From Marivibrio sp040218065 (GTDB lineage Bacteria; Pseudomonadota; Alphaproteobacteria; UBA8366; Aestuariispiraceae), in contig NZ_JAVJQE010000012.1 of the NCBI RefSeq assembly GCF_040218065.1, positions 51,673 through 115,672 on the forward strand: a DNA stretch of 64,000 nucleotides. Reading direction: 5' to 3'. Within the stretch, counting starts at the first letter, position 1. Each line of letters opens with the position of its first letter. Both the position numbers and the translations under genes were made by a program. Below are positions 1 to 8,166 of the stretch, one piece after another. A model generated the notes under the pieces. That model did not search any database. It was given only the letters and a program-made list of their open reading frames with translations, and was not told the DNA's origin.

Positions 1-112
1 CGTTCCCGCCGTCGGCGTAGACCAGCGGCGCGATCGGCGTGTTCATCGCGAACCCGGCGGCGGAGCCGAGCACGACGGCGGGGCCGAGCGCGCGGGCGGG
101 GGCGGGGGTCAA
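1..112 (-). CDS. possible DMT/EamA-type transporter, N-terminal fragment
   Basis: The frame is open on the minus strand from about 112 to the window edge and continues beyond it. It reads as a hydrophobic, Ala/Gly-rich start followed by a segment with FAMNTPIAPLVYADGGN. That segment resembles the first helix and loop of EamA/DMT drug-metabolite transporters, where a similar FxxNTPLAxLxYxxGxxP pattern occurs. A TTG at 112 or an in-frame GTG at 73 could start it. Only about 37 residues are visible, so the family is a guess from one motif. The repeat that begins at 114 sets the upstream limit of the gene. Confidence 0.35.
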   Translation of the reverse strand, partial: MTPAPARALGPAVVLGSAAGFAMNTPIAPLVYADGGN

Positions 113-113
113 C

Positions 114-210
114 CGGGAGTCCTCGCGAAAGCGGGGACCTTTGCGCGATCGCGCGCGCTTAGCGGCCGGCCGCCTGAGGCCCCCGCTTTCGCGGGGGCGC
201 GCTGCAGGCG
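114..210. repeat. 97-bp palindromic repeat, copy 1
   Basis: First of two direct copies that differ at three positions. Each copy holds two strong hairpins. The first is an eight-pair stem with a GAAA loop (copy 2 reads GTCCCCGCGAAAGCGGGGAC; copy 1 has one T in the left arm). The second is CCCCCGCTTTCGCGGGGG. The core between them contains GCGATCGCGCGCGC. The layout is that of a REP/BIME-like extragenic element. A diverged reverse-orientation relative lies at 16401-16486. Confidence 0.8.
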
Positions 211-269
211 GTCCAGATCGCGCTCGCGCCGTCCCGTCACGACGGACCCCGCGAGGAACGGCGCCCAAA

Positions 270-366
270 CGGGAGTCCCCGCGAAAGCGGGGACCTTTGC
301 GCGATCGCGCGCGCTTAGCGGTTGGCCGCCTGAGGCCCCCGCTTTCGCGGGGGCGCGCTGCAGGCG
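270..366. repeat. 97-bp palindromic repeat, copy 2
   Basis: Second copy of the element at 114-210, in the same orientation and 59 bp downstream of it. It is 94/97 identical by direct comparison. The two copies fill most of the space between the left-edge gene and the VWA protein gene. Nothing in or between them reads as a gene. Confidence 0.8.
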
Positions 367-392
367 CAAGAAACCGGGTCCGCCTCGATCCC

Positions 393-1568
393 TCACGACA
401 GATCCCGCATCGCCGCGTCCAGGCCGGAAAGCGTCAGCGGGTGCATGCGCCCCTCCATCTGCTCGATCGCCATATGCACCGACTGGTGATAGCGCCAACG
501 CTCGACCGGCTGCGGATTGAGCCACACGGCCTTGTCGAAATGGTCGAGCAGGCGCTGCATCCACACCCGCCCCGGCTCCTCGTTCCAATGCTCCACGCTG
601 CCGCCGGGATAGGCGATCTCGTAGGGGCTCATGGTGGCGTCGCCGACGATCACCAGCTTGTAGTCGCGCGGATAGGTGCGGATCACGTCCCAGGTCGGGA
701 TCGCGCTGCGCCAGCGGTTGCGCATGTCCTCGAACAGATGCTCGTAGACGTAATTGTGGAAATAAAGGTGGACCGCGTGCTTGAACTCCGCGCCCACCGC
801 GTCGAACAGTTTGCGGCTTTCCAGGATGTGGTCGTCCATCGAACCGCCGACGTCGTAGAGCGCCAGGATCTTGACCGCATTATGCCGCTCGCGCCGCCAG
901 CGGATGTCGACATAGCCGCCGTTCTTGGCCGTGCTGCGGATCGTGTCGGGCAGGTCCAGCTCGAAATTCGCGCCGGTGCGTGCGAAGCGCCGCAGCCGGC
1001 GCAGCGCCACCTTCATGTTGCGGTTTGAGAGCGGCTCGTCGCTGTCGAGGTTCTTGAACTCGCGCTTGTCCCAGACCTTAACCGCGCGGCGGTGGCGGCT
1101 TTCCTCCTGACCGATGCGCACGCCTTCGGGGTTGTAGCCGTAGGCGCCGAAGGGGCTGGTCCCGGCCGTGCCGATCCATTTGCTCCCGCCCTGATGGCGC
1201 TTCTCCTGCTCGGCGAGACGCTGCTTCAGCGTCTCCATCAGCTTCTCGAAGCCGCCCAGCGCCTCGACCATCGCCTTCTCCTCTTCGGAGAGCGTCTTTT
1301 CGGCGAGCTTCATCAGCCACTCGGTCGGCAGCGCCGTCGCCTCCACGCCCGGATCGCTCGCCACGCCTTCGAAGACCTGACCGAAGACGGCGTCGAAGCG
1401 GTCCAGATAGCGCTCGTCCTTCACCAGCGACGCGCGCGCGAGATAATAGAAGCGATCGAGGTCGTATTCCGGGACGTTCTTCTCCACGCCCTCCAACAGC
1501 GTCAGATATTCGCGCAACGTCACCGGCACGCCGGCGGATTTCAGGCGGAAGAAGAGGGTCGGGAACAT
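393..1568 (-). CDS. VWA-domain (CoxE-like) protein
   Basis: A 391-residue soluble protein of the VWA_CoxE class, the group that pairs with MoxR-type AAA+ ATPases as a metallo-chaperone or maturation unit. The start MFPTLFFRLKSAGVPVTLREYL is typical of the family. The C-terminal half carries the VWA fold with a MIDAS-like LALYDVGGSMDDH. In it the usual DxSxS metal site reads DVGGS, as it commonly does in this subgroup. No MoxR gene is next to it: the upstream neighbour is a divergent glutathione peroxidase and the downstream side is the repeat pair. The partner must therefore lie elsewhere or the gene acts alone. The ATG at 1568 is followed at once by family-like sequence, so the start is secure. 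Substrate is unknown. Confidence 0.85.
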   Translation of the reverse strand: MFPTLFFRLKSAGVPVTLREYLTLLEGVEKNVPEYDLDRFYYLARASLVKDERYLDRFDAVFGQVFEGVASDPGVEATALPTEWLMKLAEKTLSEEEKAMVEALGGFEKLMETLKQRLAEQEKRHQGGSKWIGTAGTSPFGAYGYNPEGVRIGQEESRHRRAVKVWDKREFKNLDSDEPLSNRNMKVALRRLRRFARTGANFELDLPDTIRSTAKNGGYVDIRWRRERHNAVKILALYDVGGSMDDHILESRKLFDAVGAEFKHAVHLYFHNYVYEHLFEDMRNRWRSAIPTWDVIRTYPRDYKLVIVGDATMSPYEIAYPGGSVEHWNEEPGRVWMQRLLDHFDKAVWLNPQPVERWRYHQSVHMAIEQMEGRMHPLTLSGLDAAMRDLS

Positions 1569-1879
1569 AAGCGCGCACTATAGGGGCGCGTCGGTCGATG
1601 ACAACCGATGAAGCGGGCCGGGCTCTTCAATCGACCACGAATGCGGCGTGTCCTCGGACCGCGACCATTTTACAGAGAGACTGGGGGCGGCGGGGGATGT
1701 GTCTTTGCGCTCGGGCGAACGCCGGCTCTTTTTCTCAGTCTTCTCCTTGGCGCGCCGTTTCTCGAACTGGCCGCGGATGAGGTCGGCGCATCGGCGAAAC
1801 TCGCCGAATTGGGCGGCGTCGCCGTCTATCGCCGCTGACCCTTTCAATCCGAAGGCTGTGCGCTTACGTAGAACAGTCT
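1569..1879. other. 311-bp intergenic region without a convincing gene
   Basis: Divergent spacer between the VWA gene and the peroxidase gene. Short frames exist on both strands, including an 89-codon Lys/Arg/Ser-rich minus frame at 1578-1847. None has a recognisable motif together with a good ribosome site. It presumably holds the two divergent promoters, but I cannot place a clear -35/-10 pair. Confidence 0.5.
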
Positions 1880-2428
1880 ATGACAGCACCCTTGGACAAC
1901 AGCCCGGCAGGCGACGCCCCGCGCGAACCAAAGTCCGCGCGGCGGGCCGGCGCGCACGCCTTCGGTTTCGACCTCAACGGCGGCGGGCGGCTTGAACTCG
2001 CCGACTGCGCGGGCGGGCCGATCCTGATCGTCAACGCGGCCTCGCGCTGCGGCTTCACCGGCCAGTACGAAGGCTTGGTGCGCCTGCACAAGCGCTACGG
2101 CGATCGCGGGCTCACCGTGCTCGCCGTGCCCAGCAACGATTTCGCCGACCAGGAGCCGGAGGACGACGAGGCGATCCGCTATTTCTGCCAGTCGGAATAT
2201 GACGTCGAGTTTCCGATCGCGGCCAAGGTCCACGTGACCGGCCCCGAGGCCCATCCCTTCTACCGCTGGATCAAGCAGGAGGCGGGCTTCTTCGGCCGCC
2301 GCCCCTGGTGGAATTTCCACAAATATCTGATCGGCCCCGACGGTCGCTTCGTCGACTGGTTCGCGCCGCTGACCAAGCCTGAAGACCCTAAGCTCGTGCG
2401 CGCGATCGAGGGGCTGCTGCCGTGGTAG
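1880..2428 (+). CDS. glutathione peroxidase family protein (Cys type)
   Basis: A 182-residue thiol peroxidase that reduces H2O2 or organic hydroperoxides using glutathione or thioredoxin. The expected tetrad is visible: peroxidatic Cys57 in ASRCGFT, Gln91 in DQEP, and Trp144-Asn145 in PWWNFHKYL. Cys57 is encoded by TGC, so this is not a selenoprotein. The usual FPCNQFGxQEP block reads VPSNDFADQEP, so the cysteine before the Asn is a serine. A 25-30 residue polar N-terminal extension precedes the fold and is not a clear signal peptide. A later start would be hard to justify because no other ATG occurs before the core. It appears monocistronic. Confidence 0.9.
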   Translation: MTAPLDNSPAGDAPREPKSARRAGAHAFGFDLNGGGRLELADCAGGPILIVNAASRCGFTGQYEGLVRLHKRYGDRGLTVLAVPSNDFADQEPEDDEAIRYFCQSEYDVEFPIAAKVHVTGPEAHPFYRWIKQEAGFFGRRPWWNFHKYLIGPDGRFVDWFAPLTKPEDPKLVRAIEGLLPW

Positions 2429-2456
2429 GGGGCGCGCCCCGCCGTCTCAGCCCGTC

Positions 2457-3692
2457 TCACCAGCCTCGCGGGTTACCCTCTTCGATCAGCGCTTCGGCGA
2501 GGATTTCGCCGCCCTCGTCGACGTGCGAATAGGCCCCGTATTCCTCGCGCAGGAAGACGCAGCGCCAAGGGCCCGGGTCCGGCGCCTCCACCTTCCAACA
2601 GCGTCGCCCGTCCTGCAGAATGTTCCAGCGTCCTTCTTCCGGCCCTTCTTTGAAGGTGCCGTCCGGCCGAAAGTAGACGGTCACCGGCGGGCCGCCGTCG
2701 GCGGGGCGGCGGCGCTCCGTGTGATTCGACGTCAACTCCAGGACCATGTCCGAGGGCAGCGTGTCGGCGACGCGCGCGACGAAAAAGCTTTCCGGGTTGC
2801 CCGGGTCGAAATCGAGCCGGGCGCGGATCACGCCCGTCGGGCGGCCCTCCACGGCGTCCATCATGGCGTAGCCGCCATCCCCGACATCAACCAGCACGCT
2901 GCAGCGCCATCCGGCGGTCGGGGCCATTTCGACGCAATAGGTTCCGTCCGCCGCCACACGCCACGACCCGGTGTCCAGCCCGTCCGCCCCATCCGCTTGA
3001 CCGGAAAGCAGCCGGTCCGGCGCATGATAGGCGCGATAGGGGGGGCGGCCGTCTGCGGGGCGGATGATCAGGGTCGAATCTTCCAGCAACCGCGTTGTCG
3101 CCGATTGGTCCAGCAAACGGTAGCGCGGCAAGCGGGGGCGCAGATCCACCGTCGCCATCGCGCGCGAGGGGTAGAGGCGCAAGGCTGCGGTCTCTCCCGG
3201 TCGATCGGTTTCCAACGCCAACGCGGAATCCGGCTTGTCGGCGCTCCAGTCGGCGAAGGCGCCCTCGAGCGCGACGGCCGCGTTCTGGCGCGCGGTGGTC
3301 CATTGGGGGCGCAGCGTCTCGGCCAGCATCTCCACCGCGTCGGTCAGCACGAGACGGTTGACGGTCGCATTGTCGCTAAGTTGCAGCGCCAACCGCGCGA
3401 TTTTCGCCTCGCCCTCGTGACTGTAGCCGAGCTGCAGCGTCTGGCGGCCCACCCGTGTCGGGCGTTCCAACCGATAGACGACGCCATGCGCGCCGCGCTG
3501 CTCTTCGCGGAACTCGAAGCGTCGCTCGAGCTCAAGCTGGTTAACCGCGATGGGGCGCGTGTTCTCCATCGCCGCCGCCTCGGAAAGGTTCGGCGCGATC
3601 ACCTGCTGCGCCGCAGTCGGCGCGGCGGCCAGCGCCAACCCCGCGAAAAGGCACGGCGCCGACCATCGACGGAAGAGAGAAGCGCGCGTCAT
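2457..3692 (-). CDS. secreted protein of unknown function with an internal duplication
   Basis: I chose the ATG at 3692 because it opens a clear signal peptide (MTRASLFRRW, an Ala/Leu-rich core, cleavage near AAPTAAQ). Further-upstream starts only add unrelated polar sequence. The mature protein is about 380 residues. Residues 30-210 form a non-repetitive N-terminal part. After that comes the same unit twice: residues about 212-300 (PADGRPPYRAY... TYCVEM... GWRCSVL... GNP) and about 330-408 (PADGGPPVTVY... RRCWKVE... PWRCVFL... GNP). Each unit has two Cys in similar places (C253/C264 and C365/C378), which suggests a small disulfide-bonded beta unit. I recall similar Trp/Cys signatures in DUF995-like proteins but cannot confirm membership. 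It is probably periplasmic. Confidence 0.75.
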   Translation of the reverse strand: MTRASLFRRWSAPCLFAGLALAAAPTAAQQVIAPNLSEAAAMENTRPIAVNQLELERRFEFREEQRGAHGVVYRLERPTRVGRQTLQLGYSHEGEAKIARLALQLSDNATVNRLVLTDAVEMLAETLRPQWTTARQNAAVALEGAFADWSADKPDSALALETDRPGETAALRLYPSRAMATVDLRPRLPRYRLLDQSATTRLLEDSTLIIRPADGRPPYRAYHAPDRLLSGQADGADGLDTGSWRVAADGTYCVEMAPTAGWRCSVLVDVGDGGYAMMDAVEGRPTGVIRARLDFDPGNPESFFVARVADTLPSDMVLELTSNHTERRRPADGGPPVTVYFRPDGTFKEGPEEGRWNILQDGRRCWKVEAPDPGPWRCVFLREEYGAYSHVDEGGEILAEALIEEGNPRGW

Positions 3693-3808
3693 CCTGCCCG
3701 TCCTTGACGCTTGCAACGGCCGCTTGACGGCGCGGACCGGCCGGACCCTCCCCAGGGGCGGCAAGCATAGGCCGGAGGCGCCCGCCGGCTCAAGCTGCAA
3801 GGCGCCCG

Positions 3809-4972
3809 TCAATAAGAACGCGGCAACCCCATGACGTGCTGCGCGATGTAGGCCAGCACCATGTTCGTGGAGATCGGCGCAGTCTGAAACAGGCGCGTTT
3901 CGCGCCATTTGCGCTCGACGTCGTACTCCCGCGCGAAGGCGAAACCGCCGTGGGTCTGGAAACAGGCTTCGCCCGCGGCCCAGGCCGCCTCGCTGGTGAG
4001 CAGCTTCGCCATGTTAGCCTCCGCCCCGCAGGGCGCGCCCGCGTCGAACAGCGCGGCCGCCTTGCGGGCCATCAGGTCGGCGGCCTCGCTCTGCGCGTGC
4101 GCGCGCGCCAGCGGGAACTGGATCCCCTGATTGGCGCCGATCGGCCGGGCGAAGACCACTCGCTCGCGCGCATAGGCGCAGGCCGTCTCCAGGAACCAGC
4201 GCGCGTCGCCGAGCGCCTCGCCCGAGAGCAGGATCCGTTCCGCGTTCATCCCGTCCAAGACGTAGCGGAAACCTGCGCCCTCTTCGCCCACCAGGCTGTC
4301 GGCGGGGATCGCCAGGTCGTCGAAGAAGACCTCGTTGGAATTATGGTTGATCATCGCCTCCAGCGGTCGGATTTCCAGCCCGTTTCCGCGCGCCTCGCGC
4401 AGATCGATCAGGAACAGCGAGAGCCCCTCGCTGCGCTTGGCGCAGGCCTCGATCGGCGTGGTGCGGGCCAACAGCAGCATCAGGTCGGATTGGCGCGCGC
4501 GACTGGTCCAGACCTTCTGGCCGGTGACGATGTAGCGATCGCCGTCTTTCACCGCGCGGGTCTTGAGCTGCGTGGTGTCGGAGCCGGTCGTCGGTTCGGT
4601 TACGCCGAAGGCCTGCAGCGTGAGATCGCCCGCGGCGATCTGCGGCAGCCAGCGTTCCTTCTGCGCGGCCGTGCCGTGGCGCAGCAGCGCGCCCATGATG
4701 TACATCTGCGCGTGGCAGGCCCCCGCGTTCGCGCCGCAGGCGTGAATCGTCTCCAGGATCACGGCGGCCGCCCGCAAGGGCAGTCCGGCGCCGCCGTAGG
4801 TCTCGGGGATCAGCGCGGCGAGCCACCCGCCTCTGGTCAAGGCGGCGACAAACTCGGCCGGATAGGCGCTCTCGCGGTCCTTCTCCCGCCAATAGGAACC
4901 GGGGAAGTCGGCGCAGATCTTCGCCACCGCGGCGCGAATGTCGGGCCAATCCCGGTCGAGCGTCATCTGCAT
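3809..4972 (-). CDS. acyl-CoA dehydrogenase family protein
   Basis: An FAD-dependent acyl-CoA dehydrogenase of 387 residues, the first oxidation step of beta-oxidation-type catabolism. Typical blocks include IPETYGGAGLPL near the N-terminus, GVTEPTTGSDTTQL in the middle and the C-terminal THGGFAFAREYDVERKWRETRLF. The C-terminal region ends in APISTNMV...VMGLPRSY, as in a common subgroup, and lacks the YEG catalytic-base motif of short-chain enzymes. The base and the substrate are therefore unclear. The start is the ATG at 4972 or the ATG two codons later, just after the enoyl-CoA hydratase stop (10-bp gap). It is the last gene of the TRAP/catabolic block. Confidence 0.88.
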   Translation of the reverse strand: MQMTLDRDWPDIRAAVAKICADFPGSYWREKDRESAYPAEFVAALTRGGWLAALIPETYGGAGLPLRAAAVILETIHACGANAGACHAQMYIMGALLRHGTAAQKERWLPQIAAGDLTLQAFGVTEPTTGSDTTQLKTRAVKDGDRYIVTGQKVWTSRARQSDLMLLLARTTPIEACAKRSEGLSLFLIDLREARGNGLEIRPLEAMINHNSNEVFFDDLAIPADSLVGEEGAGFRYVLDGMNAERILLSGEALGDARWFLETACAYARERVVFARPIGANQGIQFPLARAHAQSEAADLMARKAAALFDAGAPCGAEANMAKLLTSEAAWAAGEACFQTHGGFAFAREYDVERKWRETRLFQTAPISTNMVLAYIAQHVMGLPRSY

Positions 4973-4982
4973 GAGGAAACCG

Positions 4983-5786
4983 TCACTTACCTTTGAAGAC
5001 CGGCTGCCGTTTCTCGTTGAAGGCCGCGACGCCTTCGGCGACGTCTTCGGTTCCGACCAGCTTGTCGTAGCAATCGAGCTCGACCGCAAGCCCCTGGGCA
5101 AGGCCGCTTTCCATGCCCTGGTCGACGGCCCGCATGGCCTGCGCGACGGCCAGCGGCGCGTTGGCGGCGATCCGCGCAGCCGTGGCGAGCGTCTCCGGGA
5201 CCAGCGTTTCACGCGCGCACAGCCGGTTGACGATTCCCCAGGCCGCCGCCTCTTCGGCCGAGAAGGGACGGGCGCTCAGAAGAATTTCTTTCGCCCGGGC
5301 GGTTCCGACCCGGCGCGGTAAAAGCTGGGTGCCGCCGATCCCGGGGATCAGCCCGATCGAGGTTTCGGTCAACGCGAAGCGCGCGTCGTCCGCCGCATAG
5401 GCGAAGTCGCACGCCAACGCCAATTCGCAGCCGCCGCCGAAGGCCGCGCCGTTGACCGCGCCGATCACCGGGATCGGACAGTCCAAAATCGCGCGGGCCA
5501 TATCCTCGAAGATCTTGTGTTGCGCGCGCCAGGCGGCCTCATTCATGCCGCGTCGCTCTTTCAAGTCGGCGCCGGCGCAAAAGGCGCGGTCGCCTTCGCC
5601 GGTCAGCACGGCGGCGCGCACGCCGTCCGGCTCATGCGCCAGCGCCTGAAAGACGGTGAGCAACTCTGTCGCCATCGCCGTGTTGAAGGCGTTGCGGGCG
5701 GTCGGTCGGTTCATCACGACAAGCAGGACCTCCGGCTGGGGGCGTTCCAGCCTGAGGGCGTCATACCGGCGGTCGAAAGCGCTCAA
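4983..5786 (-). CDS. enoyl-CoA hydratase/isomerase (crotonase) family protein
   Basis: A crotonase-fold enzyme of 267 residues that likely hydrates an enoyl-CoA made by the adjacent acyl-CoA dehydrogenase. The oxyanion-hole and CoA motifs are present: FCAGADLKE, then VNGAAFGGGCELALACD. Both catalytic glutamates of true hydratases appear to be kept, one in GGCEL and one in TETSIGLIPGIGGTQ. I placed the start at a TTG (5786) that overlaps the transporter stop codon as ATTGA, with a G-rich ribosome site upstream. There is no ATG until well inside the fold. This overlap implies translational coupling to the TRAP permease. Confidence 0.88.
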   Translation of the reverse strand: MSAFDRRYDALRLERPQPEVLLVVMNRPTARNAFNTAMATELLTVFQALAHEPDGVRAAVLTGEGDRAFCAGADLKERRGMNEAAWRAQHKIFEDMARAILDCPIPVIGAVNGAAFGGGCELALACDFAYAADDARFALTETSIGLIPGIGGTQLLPRRVGTARAKEILLSARPFSAEEAAAWGIVNRLCARETLVPETLATAARIAANAPLAVAQAMRAVDQGMESGLAQGLAVELDCYDKLVGTEDVAEGVAAFNEKRQPVFKGK

Positions 5787-8044
5787 TCCGGCCCCCGCAC
5801 CAGCGTCGGCGCCTCCGCCTTCGGCCGGAAGAGGCGTTGGATCAGGAAGGTTGCGATCGCCAGCCCGATCCCGATCAGATCGGTGATCAGGCCGCCTTCG
5901 ATCATGAATAACGCAGCCGCCGCCAAGGCGATGCGCAGGAACCAAGCGGCCGGCCCGCCGAGGAACCACCCCTGCACGCCGGATGACAGTAAGAAGACGC
6001 CGACCACGGCGGTTGCGCCCGCGCGCACGATCTCGAGCGTGCCCCCGTCCATCAGCAGCGCGGAATTGTAGAAGAACATGAACGGCACGATGAAGGCCGC
6101 GATGCCGATCTTGAAGGAAGCGACCGACGTCTCCATCGCGTTCGCGCCCGATATGCCCGCGGCCGCATAGGAGGCCAGCGCAACCGGCGGCGTGATCGCC
6201 GAGACGACCGCAAAATAGAAGACGAAGAAATGCGCCGTCAGCATCGGGATGCCGAGCTCCACCAAGCCCGGCGCGACGACCGAGGCGGCGACCGCATAAG
6301 CCGCGGTCGTCGGCATGCCCATCCCCAGCAGGATGGCGATCAGCATGGCGAAGACCAGCGCCAGGAGCTGCGAGGCCTCCGCCAGTCCCAGCAGCAGGTT
6401 CGAGAAGCGCGCGCCCACGCCGGTCAGCGAGATGACGCCGACGATGATGCCGGCGCAGGCGCACACCGCGATGATCTGGATTGACATGGAGCCCGCCAGC
6501 TCGAAGGCCTTGAAGGCCGAGCGCGGACCCATGCGGTAGGGCGTCAGCCAGCTGACCACGGCGGCGGCGACGGTCGCCAGCGTACCGGCGCGGATCACCG
6601 AATAGCCCATGAACAGGGCCGCGATCAAAATCACGATCGGCAGGAACAGGAAGACCTGCTTCGCCAACGCCTTCACCCGCGGAAGTTCGTCGTCGCGCAT
6701 GCCGCGCATGCCGAGCTTCGCGGCCTCGAAATCGACCATGAAGAAGATGGAGACGAAATAAAGGATCGCCGGGATGATCGCCGCGACGGCGATGTCGGTG
6801 TAGGGGATGCCGGTGATCTCGGCCATGATGAAGGCGCCGGCGCCCATGATCGGCGGCATGATCTGTCCGCCGGTCGACGCGCCGGCTTCGATTGCGCCGG
6901 CGGTCTTCGGCTTGTAGCCGACCTTCTTCATCAACGGGATGGTCAGCGAGCCGGTGGCGACCACGTTGCCCGCCGAGGTGCCGTTGATCATGCCCATCAG
7001 GCCTGAGGCGAAGATCGCCACTTTCGCCGGTCCGCCGCGCGCGCGCCCGGCGACGGCGAAGGCGAAATTGACGAAATAGTCGCCCACCTTGGAAGCTTGG
7101 AGGAACGCCGCGAAGATGATGAACAGAATGATGTAGGTGGAGGACACCGCCGTGGTCGGCCCCAGGATGCCGGCGTCGGTATAGACTTGGCTGAAGAAGC
7201 GCTGCCAGCTGACCGCCGGGCTTTGCAGGAAGCCAGGCAGGTGCTCGCCCACGAAAACATAGATCAGGAAGATCGTGGCGATGACGATCAAGGCCAGCCC
7301 GGCGACCCGCCGCGTCAGCTCCATGATCAACAACGTGCCGGCGACCGCGGCCAGACTGATGCCGATCGGCGCGAACGGCGTGCCGGTCGAGTTGCGCATC
7401 AGGGTGCCGTAGATGGTGATGAGGTATGTCGCCACCGCAACGCCGCAGACCGTCAGCGCCAGATCGGGCGCCGCGATCCGGTTGCGCGGCGTCTTGTCGA
7501 CCCAGCCCAGCAGGATGGCGCCGGCCGTCGCGCCCACCAGCGGCGCGCCGAAGATCCACGTCTCGTTGAATTTGATGGTCGGGTCGATGCCGTTCCAACT
7601 GACCCCGCCGGCGATCTGAACGCCGAACCAGATCGACGCGCCCAGCGCGACGAAGGCCGGGATCAGCAGCAGGTAGCCGAGAACGTCGAACAAGCGTGTG
7701 CCGCGTTCGCCCTCGCCGACGAATCCGGCGCCGGCGTACCACAGAAACCCGAGCGCCAGCGCGCCGGCGACGTGGGTGATGCGGAAGTTCCACGTCTCCA
7801 TCGGGAAGTCGGGCAGGAAGGGCGGGTCGATCAGCCCGAAGGTGATCGCGGACAGGCCGAAACCGTTAAGCGCGGCCATGTGAAACGCCGCATAGACCGC
7901 CGCCGCCACCGTGATCGCCGTCATCATGCGGCCGTCGAAAAGGCGTCGGTTCTCCTCGACCGGAACCTCGTCGACGCCCTGGGCGATCAGATGCAGGTCG
8001 TCGTCCTGTTTCGCGTCGGGCTTGTCATCGCCGTGGGCGGCCAT
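5783..8044 (-). CDS. TRAP transporter fused permease (DctQ-DctM fusion)
   Basis: A 753-residue inner-membrane protein of the fused TRAP permease class. It combines the small (DctQ) and large (DctM) subunits and works with TAXI-type periplasmic binding proteins to import organic acids with sodium or protons. The first half has several hydrophobic segments after a polar cytoplasmic start (MAAHGDDKPDAKQDD). The DctM-type core includes GMINGTSAGNVVATGSLTIPLMK and GASTGGQIMPPIMGAGAF, the conserved TRAP/ion-transporter re-entrant motifs. The C-terminus carries further helices and ends at the overlap with the hydratase gene. The binding protein gene lies directly upstream at 8167-9147. Confidence 0.93.
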   Translation of the reverse strand: MAAHGDDKPDAKQDDDLHLIAQGVDEVPVEENRRLFDGRMMTAITVAAAVYAAFHMAALNGFGLSAITFGLIDPPFLPDFPMETWNFRITHVAGALALGFLWYAGAGFVGEGERGTRLFDVLGYLLLIPAFVALGASIWFGVQIAGGVSWNGIDPTIKFNETWIFGAPLVGATAGAILLGWVDKTPRNRIAAPDLALTVCGVAVATYLITIYGTLMRNSTGTPFAPIGISLAAVAGTLLIMELTRRVAGLALIVIATIFLIYVFVGEHLPGFLQSPAVSWQRFFSQVYTDAGILGPTTAVSSTYIILFIIFAAFLQASKVGDYFVNFAFAVAGRARGGPAKVAIFASGLMGMINGTSAGNVVATGSLTIPLMKKVGYKPKTAGAIEAGASTGGQIMPPIMGAGAFIMAEITGIPYTDIAVAAIIPAILYFVSIFFMVDFEAAKLGMRGMRDDELPRVKALAKQVFLFLPIVILIAALFMGYSVIRAGTLATVAAAVVSWLTPYRMGPRSAFKAFELAGSMSIQIIAVCACAGIIVGVISLTGVGARFSNLLLGLAEASQLLALVFAMLIAILLGMGMPTTAAYAVAASVVAPGLVELGIPMLTAHFFVFYFAVVSAITPPVALASYAAAGISGANAMETSVASFKIGIAAFIVPFMFFYNSALLMDGGTLEIVRAGATAVVGVFLLSSGVQGWFLGGPAAWFLRIALAAAALFMIEGGLITDLIGIGLAIATFLIQRLFRPKAEAPTLVRGPD

Positions 8045-8116
8045 TCCCGGTCCCCTGAAGGTGAAGAAATCGAGAAACGATTCAGCGTGGGAATATTCGC
8101 AAAGAGTGCGACGGCA

Positions 8117-8143
8117 GCCGCCCGCCCGTGCGGGGCGGGCGGC
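8117..8143 (-). terminator. strong hairpin between binding-protein and permease genes
   Basis: An 11-bp perfect all-GC stem with a 5-nt loop (GCCGCCCGCCC / GGGCGGGCGGC). It lies between the TAXI binding-protein stop and the fused permease start. There is no adjacent T-run on the minus strand, so it is better read as an attenuator or mRNA-stabilising hairpin than a full terminator. Confidence 0.55.
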
Positions 8144-8166
8144 CCGACGTCGCGTCGATCAGGCGA

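Noticed and set aside
1578..1847. 89-codon Lys/Arg/Ser-rich minus frame
   Set aside because: No motif, no clear ribosome site and no neighbour logic; could be real but is not supportable.
2041..2070. Possible selenocysteine in the glutathione peroxidase
   Set aside because: The active-site codon is TGC, so it is a normal cysteine enzyme.
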